From an uncultured Pseudomonadota bacterium (lineage in GTDB: Bacteria; Pseudomonadota; Gammaproteobacteria; Burkholderiales; Rhodocyclaceae): a DNA stretch of 64,000 nucleotides. Under the pieces are notes generated by a model. The model was not told the origin of the DNA. It worked only from the letters and a program-made list of their open reading frames with translations, and searched no databases. The first letter of the stretch is position 1. Each line of letters begins with the position of its first letter. Position numbers and translations under genes: made by a program. Below, piece by piece: positions 16,827-25,407 of the stretch. The stretch spans positions 32,239-96,238 of the forward strand of contig CAIQBG010000047.1 in NCBI GenBank assembly GCA_903870055.1. The letters are read 5' to 3'.

Positions 16827-17704
16827 CAGCAGCCAATACCATCGATCACTACGCAGTTCTGGGTCATCCGATCCAGCACTCCATGTCACCGGCTATCCAC
16901 GCGGCCTTTGCCGCACAGACAGTGCAACAACTCAGCTATGAAGCGATTGATGTAGCGCCAGCGGACCTCATTGCCACGTTCAAACAGCTACCCGACGAAG
17001 GCTTTCGCGGCGTCAACATCACCGTGCCGCATAAGGAAGCCGCCTGGGCTTATGCCGCACAAAATGGCACACTGACTGAACGCGCCGCAATGGCGGGCGC
17101 TGTTAATACGTTGGCATGGACAGCCAATGGGCTTCTTGCTGACAACACCGATGGCCAGGGCTTGCTCAATGATCTGCAACAACGACATGGCCTCGACTTG
17201 GCGAACAAACGGATCCTCGTGTTGGGTGCAGGGGGTGCAACACGAGGCGTTGTGCTGCCGCTACTTAATGCTAAGCCCGCATCATTGGTGATTGCTAATC
17301 GTACGCCAACACGCGCTGGCGAACTGGCCGATTTGTTTACGCCTAAAGCAGTCACGGCCGGTTGCCTCTTACATGGATGCGGACTCGATGCACTGCCCCA
17401 GATTATCAGCGTCACAGGTGCTTTCGATGTGGTCATCAACGCCACCAGCGCCAGCCTGGGGGGCGAAGCCATTGCCTTGCCACCCGGGGCAATCAGCGCT
17501 GAAGGCTTTGCTTACGACATGATGTACAGCAAAGCCCCTACCGCCTTTCTGCAAGCACAAAGCGCTGCCGGCATTCCGCACTGTGCGGATGGTCTCGGCA
17601 TGCTGGTCGAGCAAGCCGCCGTTGCCTTTGCACTATGGCGCGGCGTGATGCCTGAAACGCAACCGGTCTACAACGCGCTGCGCGAACAACTCGCTCAAAA
17701 ATAG
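16823..17704 (+). CDS. aroE: Shikimate dehydrogenase AroE
   Basis: Protein of 293 residues catalysing NADPH-dependent reduction of 3-dehydroshikimate in the chorismate pathway. The substrate-binding start YAVLGHPIQHSMSPAIH (residues ~9-25) holds the Ser pair, NITVPHKE the catalytic Lys, and NTDGQGLLND and LGAGGATRGV the hinge Asp and NADP-binding glycine loop. Length and motif order are standard. It overlaps the tonB-like gene by four bases and is followed three bases later by mtgA. Confidence 0.97.
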   Translation: MTAANTIDHYAVLGHPIQHSMSPAIHAAFAAQTVQQLSYEAIDVAPADLIATFKQLPDEGFRGVNITVPHKEAAWAYAAQNGTLTERAAMAGAVNTLAWTANGLLADNTDGQGLLNDLQQRHGLDLANKRILVLGAGGATRGVVLPLLNAKPASLVIANRTPTRAGELADLFTPKAVTAGCLLHGCGLDALPQIISVTGAFDVVINATSASLGGEAIALPPGAISAEGFAYDMMYSKAPTAFLQAQSAAGIPHCADGLGMLVEQAAVAFALWRGVMPETQPVYNALREQLAQK

Positions 17705-17707
17705 TCC

Positions 17708-18415
17708 ATGACACATCGTCGCCCGCGCTGGGCACTCCGGATCGTGCTGATCATCGCTGGCCTGTTCATGCTCATACAACTTTGGTTTTTTGCCTGGGTG
17801 CTTGTCTGGAAAGTGACTGAACCCGGCCCAACCCAGTTCATGAAAATCCGCTTAGCAGAATTACAAAAAAAGAATCCGGGGGCAAAGCTGCAACAGACTT
17901 GGGTGTCGTATGGATTCATCTCTACGAATCTCAAGCGCGCCCTCATTGCGGCTGAAGATAGCAAGTTCATGCAGCACCAGGGTTTTGACTTTGATGGCAT
18001 ACAGAAGGCTTTCGAGAAGAACGAAAAGCGCGGTCGCATTGCAGCGGGCGGATCCACCATCACCCAGCAACTCGCTAAAAATCTCTTTCTATGGCCAGAG
18101 AAGAGTTTCATCCGTAAAGGTGAAGAAGCCCTGATCACATTGATGATCGAATATACCTGGAGCAAGCGCCGCATTCTCGAGGTCTATATGAACGAGATCG
18201 AATGGGGCACCGGCATCTTTGGAGCCGAGGCTGCTGCCCGTCATTACTTTGGCGTGTCCGCTAATGCGCTCAACGAATATCAGGCAGCGATGCTGGCCTC
18301 AATGGTGCCCAGTCCTCAGTACTATGATCGCAAGGGAGAAACCGAGGGTCTAGCACGTCAGACAGAAGTCATTCTGGAACGAATGAACAAGGTAGCCATC
18401 CCGCCGACACGTTAG
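17708..18415 (+). CDS. mtgA: Monofunctional peptidoglycan transglycosylase MtgA
   Basis: Protein of 235 residues with one N-terminal membrane anchor (about 10-32) and a single glycosyltransferase-51 domain. Catalytic Glu lies in ALIAAEDSKFMQHQGFD, followed by GGSTITQQLAKNLFL and the second Glu segment YMNEIEWGTGIFG. It polymerises lipid II into glycan strands and lacks a transpeptidase domain, unlike mrcA elsewhere in this window. It is located right after aroE, an arrangement seen in many proteobacteria. Confidence 0.96.
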   Translation: MTHRRPRWALRIVLIIAGLFMLIQLWFFAWVLVWKVTEPGPTQFMKIRLAELQKKNPGAKLQQTWVSYGFISTNLKRALIAAEDSKFMQHQGFDFDGIQKAFEKNEKRGRIAAGGSTITQQLAKNLFLWPEKSFIRKGEEALITLMIEYTWSKRRILEVYMNEIEWGTGIFGAEAAARHYFGVSANALNEYQAAMLASMVPSPQYYDRKGETEGLARQTEVILERMNKVAIPPTR

Positions 18416-18421
18416 GGTGAC

Positions 18422-18451
18422 TTGGCGTATTCCTCTCAATAAGATCATACT
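18422..18451 (+). promoter_or_regulatory. Possible promoter of fumC
   Basis: TTGGCG (18422-18427) and CATACT (18446-18451) are 18 bases apart, upstream of fumC. The match is moderate (4/6 in the -10). It is the only plausible sigma-70 pair I see between mtgA and fumC. Confidence 0.3.
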
Positions 18452-18495
18452 CATGAGTGCAGGCATCCTCCTGATGCATAGGAATGGCGACCATC

Positions 18496-19905
18496 ATGAG
18501 CACTGAATACCGAACAGAAAGCGATAGCATCGGGAACATCAACGTTCCGGCTGACAAACTGTGGGGCGCACAAACCCAGCGCTCAATTGAATATTTCAGC
18601 ATCGGCAAAGACCTGATGCCGGTCGAAATGATCGGGGCTTATGCCATTCTAAAAAAAGCCGCGGCACGCGTGAACCGCTCAGAAAACCGGCTTGATCAGG
18701 CGTCGGCAGCACTCATTGAAGCGACGTGCGATGAAATTATCGCCGGGCAACACGATGCAATGTTTCCTCTACATGTATGGATGACGGGGAGTGGCACCCA
18801 GTTCAACATGAACGTCAACGAAGTGATTTCAAACCGTTGCTGTCAGCTCGCCGGCACTGCGCTAGGAAGTAAGGCGCCGGTCCACCCGAATGACCACGTC
18901 AACATGTCTCAATCAACCAATGACAACTTTCCGACGGCCATGTACATGGCTGCTGCCATTGGAACTGTGCATCAATTGCTGCCAGCAATAAGCATGCTAA
19001 GAGATTGCATACGGGAAAAAGCAGAGGCTTGGAAGGGCATCATCAAAATCGGGCGTACGCATATGCAGGACGCAACGCCCATCACATTGGGTCAGGAATG
19101 GTCCGGTTACGTCGGGATGCTGGACGAGAACATCGCCCGCATCCATAACGCGCTTCCCGATGTCTACAAACTGGCCATCGGCGGCACTGCTGTCGGCACC
19201 GGCCTGAATGCAGCCCCAGGGTTTGCTGAAGAAATGGCCGCAGAAATAGCACGGCTCACGGGACTTCCCTTTGTTTCAGCACCGAATAAATTTACTGTAC
19301 AGGGCGCGCATGACGCACTGGTACAGCTCTCCGGTACTTTCAAGACACTTGCTGTCTCGCTCTACAAAATCGCTAACGACATCCGCCTGATCTCCTGCGG
19401 TCCACGCGCTGGTTTGGCCGAATTGAACATTCCGACTAACGAACCCGGCTCTTCAATCATGCCAGGCAAGGTTAACCCGACCCAGGCAGAAGCATTAACC
19501 ATGGTGGCGGTTCAGGTGATGGCTAATGATGTTGCCGTCTCTTTCGGAGGCGCTAGCGGTTATCTGGAAATGAATGTCTACAAACCACTGATCATTCATA
19601 ACGTGATGGGTTCTTTGAATTTACTCACTGGTGGCAGCACCAACTTCGCCAAATTTTTGGTGAAGGACACAGAGCCTAATCTGAAAAACATTCAGTCCCA
19701 TGTCGATCGATCACTGATGCTGGTAACCGCATTGTCGCCTGTGATCGGTTACGACAAGGCATCTCAGATCGCACACCATGCGCTGCATCACGATCTCACG
19801 CTCAAGGAAGCTGCATTGGCACTCGGTTACATCTCAGCGCAGGATTTCGACCGCATCGTCGATCCAACCAAAATGGTTCAGCCCTACATAGCAGCGAGGG
19901 ATTAA
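18496..19905 (+). CDS. fumC: Class II fumarate hydratase FumC
   Basis: Protein of 469 residues, the iron-independent tetrameric fumarase of the TCA cycle (fumarate to L-malate). The N-terminus [18 protein letters not shown] is typical, as are [28 protein letters not shown] and the signature loop [16 protein letters not shown] with its catalytic Ser. An in-frame ATG at 18484 would add four residues. I chose 18496 because [13 protein letters not shown] matches the usual family start, although AGGA upstream is not ideally spaced for either start. Monocistronic by context. Confidence 0.95.
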   Translation: MSTEYRTESDSIGNINVPADKLWGAQTQRSIEYFSIGKDLMPVEMIGAYAILKKAAARVNRSENRLDQASAALIEATCDEIIAGQHDAMFPLHVWMTGSGTQFNMNVNEVISNRCCQLAGTALGSKAPVHPNDHVNMSQSTNDNFPTAMYMAAAIGTVHQLLPAISMLRDCIREKAEAWKGIIKIGRTHMQDATPITLGQEWSGYVGMLDENIARIHNALPDVYKLAIGGTAVGTGLNAAPGFAEEMAAEIARLTGLPFVSAPNKFTVQGAHDALVQLSGTFKTLAVSLYKIANDIRLISCGPRAGLAELNIPTNEPGSSIMPGKVNPTQAEALTMVAVQVMANDVAVSFGGASGYLEMNVYKPLIIHNVMGSLNLLTGGSTNFAKFLVKDTEPNLKNIQSHVDRSLMLVTALSPVIGYDKASQIAHHALHHDLTLKEAALALGYISAQDFDRIVDPTKMVQPYIAARD

Positions 19906-19957
19906 GCTTTCTTCACACTTAATCAAAGTAGCTACGCGCTTCTTCAAAGCGCGTAGC
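19900..19957. other. Two hairpins at the fumC / NlpC gene convergence
   Basis: Arms GATTAAG (19900-19906) and CTTAATC (19918-19924) bracket the gap and include both stop codons. A second, perfect 11-bp stem GCTACGCGCTT/AAGCGCGTAGC (19931-19957) with a five-base loop lies inside the last codons of the NlpC gene. Neither is followed by a T-run, so these are not classical terminators, but either may slow or end transcription from both sides. Confidence 0.4.
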
Positions 19958-20464
19958 AAACCACCCCTGATCCAGGCGATCAATGCGCACCTTTCCTCTG
20001 CTATTGGGTGCATGTACAAAGCGCTGATCGCCAATATAAATGCCCACGTGGGAGTAGCTATAGCCCTGGGTATTGAAGAAGACAAGATCGCCAGGGCGAA
20101 CTGCTGCGGGGTTGATTTCTCGCCCGCGCTTTGCCATGTCTCTAGCACTCCCTTTCAAACGGTATTCGGCGGCTTGGCCATAAAGCCAACTCACCATGCC
20201 ACTGCAATCCAGACCCGCCTGCGGATTTTTACCCCCGAACTGGTACCCCGTGTCGATCAAATTCATGGCCATGATGGTAATTTCCTGGCCCTGGACGGTG
20301 GGTGGCAAATTGTCTGCACCAAAGCGTGTGATCTTCTTGTTGCCCGTACTGGCGCATCCGCCCAGCATGAGTACGAGAACAATGCAGACGCAAAACGCGT
20401 ACAGCATGCGCTTTGTAAAAAAACCATGGCGGAGCGAGGGTCGCGGTAGAACGCAGTTCATCAT
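19919..20464 (-). CDS. NlpC/P60 family lipoprotein (C40 peptidase)
   Basis: About 181 residues from the chosen ATG. A hydrophobic signal segment ends in the lipobox MLGGC, predicting a lipoprotein. The C-terminal NlpC/P60 domain shows the catalytic Cys in GLDCSGMVSWLYGQ, His in YSHVGIYIG and a third polar residue in RFVHAPNS. Such enzymes cut peptidoglycan stem peptides (D-glutamyl-diaminopimelate bonds) in the periplasm. The start is uncertain: ATGs exist at 20488, 20464, 20461 and 20407, and none has a strong ribosome-binding site; 20464 leaves a basic n-region before the helix. Divergent from gabD. Confidence 0.85.
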   Translation of the reverse strand: MMNCVLPRPSLRHGFFTKRMLYAFCVCIVLVLMLGGCASTGNKKITRFGADNLPPTVQGQEITIMAMNLIDTGYQFGGKNPQAGLDCSGMVSWLYGQAAEYRLKGSARDMAKRGREINPAAVRPGDLVFFNTQGYSYSHVGIYIGDQRFVHAPNSRGKVRIDRLDQGWFATRFEEARSYFD

Positions 20465-20546
20465 ATGATTCAAAGTGTGGCGCAACACGCTTCAGCCTGC
20501 AAGGCTATTAGCACCACTAAACACGTCAACCACCGAGATTTTTGCC

Positions 20547-22010
20547 ATGCCGCTTTCACGCCTCAAAGACCAGAGTCTTCTTCGATCAGCTGCCTATATT
20601 AATGGTCAATGGCACGCATCAGGTCACAATTTTGAGGTGACGGATCCGGGTTCAGGCCAGCCGATCGCCAAGGTTGCCAACTTGGGCGCAGTTGAAACAA
20701 GCCTTGCGATTGATGCTGCAGAAGCCGCTTTTCCTGGCTGGCGTGCACAAACCGCCAGAGCACGGGAAACGATTCTGCGTCGTTGGTACGACCTGATTCA
20801 GGAAAACAAAGAAGATCTAGCCACGCTGATTACTGCCGAAGGCGGCAAAGCCTATGCTGAAAGCCTCGGTGAAGTGGCCTATGCAGCTTCGTTTGTCGAA
20901 TGGTTTTCCGAACAGGCGCGCCGGGTTAATGGAGAAATCCTACCCTCGAACACAGCAGACAAACGCTTGCTCATCACACGGGAGCCTGTGGGTGTTTGTG
21001 CCGCGATTACCCCCTGGAACTTCCCGGCAGCAATGATTACCCGTAAGGTGGCCCCAGCGCTCGCTGTGGGCTGTACCGCTGTCGTTAAACCAGCAGAGCA
21101 AACACCCCTCACCGCTCTAGCACTTGCAGTTCTGGCCGAACGCGCCGGCATTCCACCGGGCGTATTTAATGTGGTCACCGGTGACGCAGATGCTGCCCCC
21201 ACCATCGGCGGTGCACTGACTGGCGATGTGCGCGTACGCAAACTATCCTTTACCGGCTCTACCCAAGTCGGCCGTCTGCTCATGGCGCAATCAGCCCCTA
21301 ACCTGAAGCGCCTATCGCTTGAGCTCGGTGGCAATGCACCATTCATTGTTTTCGAAGACGCGGATCTCGATGCCGCCGTAGATGGCGCTATCGCCTGCAA
21401 GTTTCGCAATAGCGGGCAGGTATGTGTTTCTGCCAATCGGTTATTGGTTCACAAAGACGTGCTGGATCGCTTTGCCGAAAAGCTCACCGCAAAAGTCAGC
21501 GCACTTAAAGTGGGTAACGGTTTCGACAGCGGCGTACAAGTCGGGCCACTGATCGATGACAGCGGTCTGGCCAAAGTTCAAGCACTCGTTGCCGATGCCG
21601 TAAACAAAGGGGGCCGCGTGTTGACGGGGGGTAGCCAAGATGCGCGAGGCGGGCTCTATTTTCAGCCCACCGTCATCAAGGGCGTGACCTCCGATATGCG
21701 GATGATGCACGAAGAAATCTTCGGGCCTGTTGCTCCGATTTTTGCGTTCTCGACAGAGGCTGAAGCCGTTCAAATTGCAAATGACACAGAATTTGGCCTC
21801 GCTTCCTATTTTTATACCCGGGATGCAAGCCGCATATTCCGCGTCTCTGAAGCACTGGAATATGGCATGGTGGGCGTTAATACGGGTCTCATGTCCAGCG
21901 AAGTCGCCCCATTTGGCGGGGTCAAACAGTCGGGCTTTGGCCGTGAAGGCTCTCAACACGGGGTAGATGAGTACCTGAGCACCAAATACACCTGCCTGGC
22001 GATCGAATAA
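20547..22010 (+). CDS. gabD: NAD(P)-dependent succinate-semialdehyde dehydrogenase
   Basis: Protein of 487 residues of the aldehyde dehydrogenase superfamily, oxidising succinate semialdehyde to succinate. Catalytic Glu is in LELGGNAPFIVFEDADLD and catalytic Cys in NSGQVCVSANR; the cofactor loop FTGSTQVGR is present. The N-terminus LLRSAAYINGQWH and the C-terminus GGVKQSGFGREGSQHG are closest to GabD-type enzymes. An upstream in-frame codon at 20475 would add 24 non-conserved residues, so 20547 was used. No gabT or 4-aminobutyrate transporter is adjacent, so the physiological pathway is inferred. Confidence 0.9.
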   Translation: MPLSRLKDQSLLRSAAYINGQWHASGHNFEVTDPGSGQPIAKVANLGAVETSLAIDAAEAAFPGWRAQTARARETILRRWYDLIQENKEDLATLITAEGGKAYAESLGEVAYAASFVEWFSEQARRVNGEILPSNTADKRLLITREPVGVCAAITPWNFPAAMITRKVAPALAVGCTAVVKPAEQTPLTALALAVLAERAGIPPGVFNVVTGDADAAPTIGGALTGDVRVRKLSFTGSTQVGRLLMAQSAPNLKRLSLELGGNAPFIVFEDADLDAAVDGAIACKFRNSGQVCVSANRLLVHKDVLDRFAEKLTAKVSALKVGNGFDSGVQVGPLIDDSGLAKVQALVADAVNKGGRVLTGGSQDARGGLYFQPTVIKGVTSDMRMMHEEIFGPVAPIFAFSTEAEAVQIANDTEFGLASYFYTRDASRIFRVSEALEYGMVGVNTGLMSSEVAPFGGVKQSGFGREGSQHGVDEYLSTKYTCLAIE

Positions 22011-22029
22011 CCGCACCGTCATTAAAGAT

Positions 22030-22070
22030 TCATGACGCGTTGCAGCATAAATTGCTATGATGCGTCATGA
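22030..22070. promoter_or_regulatory. Promoter flanked by a 9-bp dyad upstream of the MaoC gene
   Basis: Perfect inverted arms TCATGACGC (22030-22038) and GCGTCATGA (22062-22070) bracket an extended -10 box, TGC-TATGAT (22053-22061 region). The geometry suggests an operator whose repressor would block the promoter of the gene at 22096. The regulator is not identifiable from the sequence. Confidence 0.45.
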
Positions 22071-22095
22071 TTAATTGCAATGCACGAGGCTAGCT

Positions 22096-22533
22096 ATGGG
22101 TACCATTCGTCCTGTTTATTTCACCGATGAACTTAAAGTCGGTATGACGGCGTTTCAATCGAAGACGATTACTGAAACCGACATCATTTTGTTTTCAGCT
22201 GTTTCGACTGATACGAATGCCATTCACCTCGATGAGGAATATGCCAAGACCACCCGTTTTGGTACGCGTATTGTTCAGGGCTTCCTGACAGCCAGCCTGA
22301 TTTCTTCGGCGCTTGCCAATCGTCTGCCGGGACCTGGCACGATCTTTCTGGCTCAAAACATGCGCTTCTTGGCACCGGTTCACCCCGGCGAGACCGTAAC
22401 GGCAACGCTGACCGTGCTTGACGTTGATTATGTCAAAAACAAGGTGCGTATCGAAACGATCTGTACCGTGGGCGATAAGCGCGTTGTCGAAGGTGAGGCG
22501 CTGGTACTAGCGCCCGCACGCCCGAAGGAATAA
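22096..22533 (+). CDS. MaoC-family (R)-specific enoyl-CoA hydratase
   Basis: Protein of 145 residues with a single hot-dog fold. The catalytic hydratase-2 motif is present: Asp in STDTNAIHLDEEYA and the His six residues on, followed by RIVQGFLTASLIS. Such PhaJ-like enzymes hydrate trans-2-enoyl-CoA to (R)-3-hydroxyacyl-CoA, linking beta-oxidation to polyhydroxyalkanoate synthesis, though no pha genes are in the window. The ATG at 22096 has GAGG seven bases upstream; an upstream in-frame TTG at 22075 is unlikely. It is convergent with rng. Confidence 0.85.
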   Translation: MGTIRPVYFTDELKVGMTAFQSKTITETDIILFSAVSTDTNAIHLDEEYAKTTRFGTRIVQGFLTASLISSALANRLPGPGTIFLAQNMRFLAPVHPGETVTATLTVLDVDYVKNKVRIETICTVGDKRVVEGEALVLAPARPKE

Positions 22534-22536
22534 GCC

Positions 22537-23997
22537 CTAGAGCAGTACGATATCGTGCTGCTCGGGTCCGTACCCGGACTCGCCCTGTAATGAAATCGGC
22601 TTACCGATAAAGTCGGATGCCATGGCCAGTGCTTGCTCTTCCTCTTCAAGGAAGAGATCTACCACCTTCTGACTGGCAATAACGCGATACTCCCGTGCTG
22701 CGAACTGACGGGATTCGCGCACCAGCTCGCGCAGGATTTCGTAGCACACGGTTCGTGCTGTTTTAACCTGGCCACGACCATCGCACGTTGGGCAGGTTTC
22801 ACACAGCACGCGCGCCAGTGACTCACGTGTGCGTTTACGGGTCATCTCCACCAAACCCAGTGCAGTAAAGCCATTTACGGTCATCCGCATATGATCGCGG
22901 CTCAGACATTTACGCAGCTCGGCCAGCACGGCATCCTGATGCGCCGACTGATCCATGTCAATAAAATCCAGGATGATGATGCCACCCAGGTTACGTAACC
23001 GCAATTGCCGTGCAATAGCTTGAGCCGCTTCAAGATTCGTCTTGAAGATTGTTTCGTCAAAATTACGCACACCAACAAATGCACCGGTATTAACGTCAAC
23101 CGTGGTCATGGCTTCGGTCTGATCAATGATCAGATAGCCGCCGGACTTGAGATCCACCCGACGCGATAAAGCACGCTGAATCTCATCTTCCACACCGTAA
23201 AGATCAAACAGCGTCCGGTCTTCGTTGTAGTGCTCCAGGAGCCCCGTGATGCCGGGCACGTAAATCGCCGCGAAATCCTTCAGTTTCTGAAAGGTTTCAC
23301 GCGAATCGACCAGGATGCGTTCGGTCTCTGGATTAGCAAAATCACGCAGCACGCGCTGCGCTAGCGATAGATCCTGATACATCAGGCATGGCACCGGTGA
23401 TGTGCTGATCTGCTGCTTCAGGCCGGTCCAGAGTTTGCGCAGGTAGTTAATGTCGTCTTGCAGCGATGCTTCATCCGCTGTTTCGGCAATAGTCCGCAGA
23501 ATAAACCCACCCGCTTCGTCTGCCGGCACCAAACGGGTCAGCCGTTCGCGCAGCGCCTCGCGCTCGGCTTCATCAATCCGTTGCGAAATACCAATGTGCT
23601 TTTCCTGCGGCAGATAGACCAGCATACGCCCGGCAATCGACACCTGCGTCGATAAACGTGCGCCTTTCGTGCCAATTGGGTCCTTGATCACCTGTACCAT
23701 CAGCGTCTGTCCTTCGCTAATCACCTCTTCAATCGGGCTATATTCGCGATTGGCCGCATCTCCAACCCGGGCTTGCCCGATATCGGCCACGTGCAGGAAT
23801 GCCGTTCGTTCCAGGCCCACATCGACAAATGCCGACTGCATACCCGGCAGAATCCGTACGACGCGACCCAGATAGATATTGCCCACCAGACCCCGCGTGG
23901 TATGGCGTTCGACATGGAGCTCCTGGACAATCCCCTGTTCGAGGATGGCCACCCGAGTCTCTTGGGGCGTGAAATTAATGAGGATGCTTTCGGCCAT
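22537..23997 (-). CDS. rng: Ribonuclease G
   Basis: Protein of 486 residues of the RNase E/G family, an endonuclease for 16S rRNA 5'-end maturation and mRNA decay. The N-terminal S1 domain includes GNIYLGRVVRILPGMQSAFVDVG; the catalytic part has the magnesium-binding Asp pair (VDVNTGAF and ILDFIDMD), and CETCPTCDGRG is the zinc-link motif. The long C-terminal scaffold of RNase E is absent, which identifies RNase G. The start MAESILINFTPQETR matches family N-termini, although no strong ribosome-binding site precedes it. It is separated from maf by the trhP pair. Confidence 0.95.
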   Translation of the reverse strand: MAESILINFTPQETRVAILEQGIVQELHVERHTTRGLVGNIYLGRVVRILPGMQSAFVDVGLERTAFLHVADIGQARVGDAANREYSPIEEVISEGQTLMVQVIKDPIGTKGARLSTQVSIAGRMLVYLPQEKHIGISQRIDEAEREALRERLTRLVPADEAGGFILRTIAETADEASLQDDINYLRKLWTGLKQQISTSPVPCLMYQDLSLAQRVLRDFANPETERILVDSRETFQKLKDFAAIYVPGITGLLEHYNEDRTLFDLYGVEDEIQRALSRRVDLKSGGYLIIDQTEAMTTVDVNTGAFVGVRNFDETIFKTNLEAAQAIARQLRLRNLGGIIILDFIDMDQSAHQDAVLAELRKCLSRDHMRMTVNGFTALGLVEMTRKRTRESLARVLCETCPTCDGRGQVKTARTVCYEILRELVRESRQFAAREYRVIASQKVVDLFLEEEEQALAMASDFIGKPISLQGESGYGPEQHDIVLL

Positions 23998-24052
23998 AGG
24001 TAGAATGTGCGCCTGACTGATTTTTATTGCCGGGGAATACCCGGATTCTACT

Positions 24053-25405
24053 ATGCCGATCACAACTGAACTGCTTGCCCCCGCCGGATCCCTAGCCATG
24101 ATGCGAACCGCCTTCGCTTTCGGAGCGAATGCCGTCTATGCGGGTCAGCCCCGCTATAGCCTACGGGTACGCAATAACGAGTTCAGTACACTCGATGCGC
24201 TCAAAGAAGGCATCGATGAAGCCCATGCCCAGCAAAAGACTTTTTATGTGGTGAGCAATATCTCACCGCATAACGCCAAGCTGAAAACGTATCTGGATGA
24301 CATGGCGCCCGTGGTGGCACTCAAGCCGGATGCGCTGATCATGGCCGACCCTGGCCTGATCGACATGATCCGTGATCGATTCCCGGATGTACCCGTCCAC
24401 CTGTCGGTGCAAGCCAATACGGTTAACTGGGCCAGCGTACGATTCTGGGGCAAGATGGGCATCAAACGCGTGATCTTGTCGCGCGAACTATCACTGGATG
24501 AAGTGGCTGAGATTCGCCAGCAATGCCCGGAGATGGAGCTTGAAGTTTTCGTGCACGGCGCGCTCTGTATTGCCTACTCCGGCCGTTGCCTGCTGTCGGG
24601 CTACTTCAATCACCGTGACCCGAACCAGGGTACCTGCACCAATTCCTGCCGCTGGGACTACAAACTCAAACCGGATAGTGAAGCGGAAGCCACGCCCGGC
24701 ATGACCGGCAGCAACTTCCCACCCATGGTGGTTGAAGAAGCCAAGCGTCCCGGCGAACTGATGCCGATTGAAGAAGATGAGCATGGCACGTACATTCTCA
24801 ATTCGCGCGATCTACGTGCGATTGAACACGTCCAGCGCCTGATCGAAATCGGTGTTGATTCGCTCAAGATCGAAGGCCGCACCAAGTCGCCTTACTACGT
24901 AGCCCGTACCTGCCAGGCCTACCGCCGCGCGATTGATGATGCGCAAGCTGGCCGCGGCTTTAACCCGCTACTCATTGGCGAACTGGAAGGTTTGGCCAAT
25001 CGAGGCTACACCGATGGCTTCTATCAACGCCATCATGATTCGGATACACAGAACTATCTGCGTGGCTATTCGGAATCCGGCCGCAGCCAGTACGTCGGCA
25101 ATGCCGAATGGGATACCGAACGCAATGCCTTGCGCGTGATCGTCAAAAATCGCTTTGCCGTCGGCGACTGGTTGGAAGTGATTCACCCGGCTGGCAACCG
25201 CATCCTGCAGGTCAAAGCCCTGGAAGGGCGCAAGCTTGAACCCGTTGACGTAGCCAGCGGCGATGGTCACGTTGTCTGGTTGAAAGACGCCGAATGGTCA
25301 GCCGATTGCGATGGCGCCTTCCTGGCCCGTTTGCATGATGTGCCTAATGAGGAAATGATTGCTGCATCGATCTCCGCGACTACGGCGACTCAACCTAAGG
25401 TTTAA
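24053..25405 (+). CDS. trhP: Peptidase U32 family tRNA hydroxylation protein TrhP (YegQ)
   Basis: Protein of 450 residues. The N-terminal TIM-barrel-like U32 domain begins TELLAPAGSLAMMRTAFAFGAN. The signature cysteine cluster CSGRCLLSGYF-type segment reads AYSGRCLLSGYFNHRDPNQGTC with further Cys in NSCRWDY. KIEGRTKSPYYVA and a C-terminal beta-barrel-like region complete the YegQ type. TrhP acts with iron-sulfur chemistry and prephenate to make 5-hydroxyuridine at tRNA position 34. It is divergent from rng with a 55-base gap and followed two bases later by a glycosyltransferase-like gene. Confidence 0.92.
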   Translation: MPITTELLAPAGSLAMMRTAFAFGANAVYAGQPRYSLRVRNNEFSTLDALKEGIDEAHAQQKTFYVVSNISPHNAKLKTYLDDMAPVVALKPDALIMADPGLIDMIRDRFPDVPVHLSVQANTVNWASVRFWGKMGIKRVILSRELSLDEVAEIRQQCPEMELEVFVHGALCIAYSGRCLLSGYFNHRDPNQGTCTNSCRWDYKLKPDSEAEATPGMTGSNFPPMVVEEAKRPGELMPIEEDEHGTYILNSRDLRAIEHVQRLIEIGVDSLKIEGRTKSPYYVARTCQAYRRAIDDAQAGRGFNPLLIGELEGLANRGYTDGFYQRHHDSDTQNYLRGYSESGRSQYVGNAEWDTERNALRVIVKNRFAVGDWLEVIHPAGNRILQVKALEGRKLEPVDVASGDGHVVWLKDAEWSADCDGAFLARLHDVPNEEMIAASISATTATQPKV

Positions 25406-25407
25406 AC

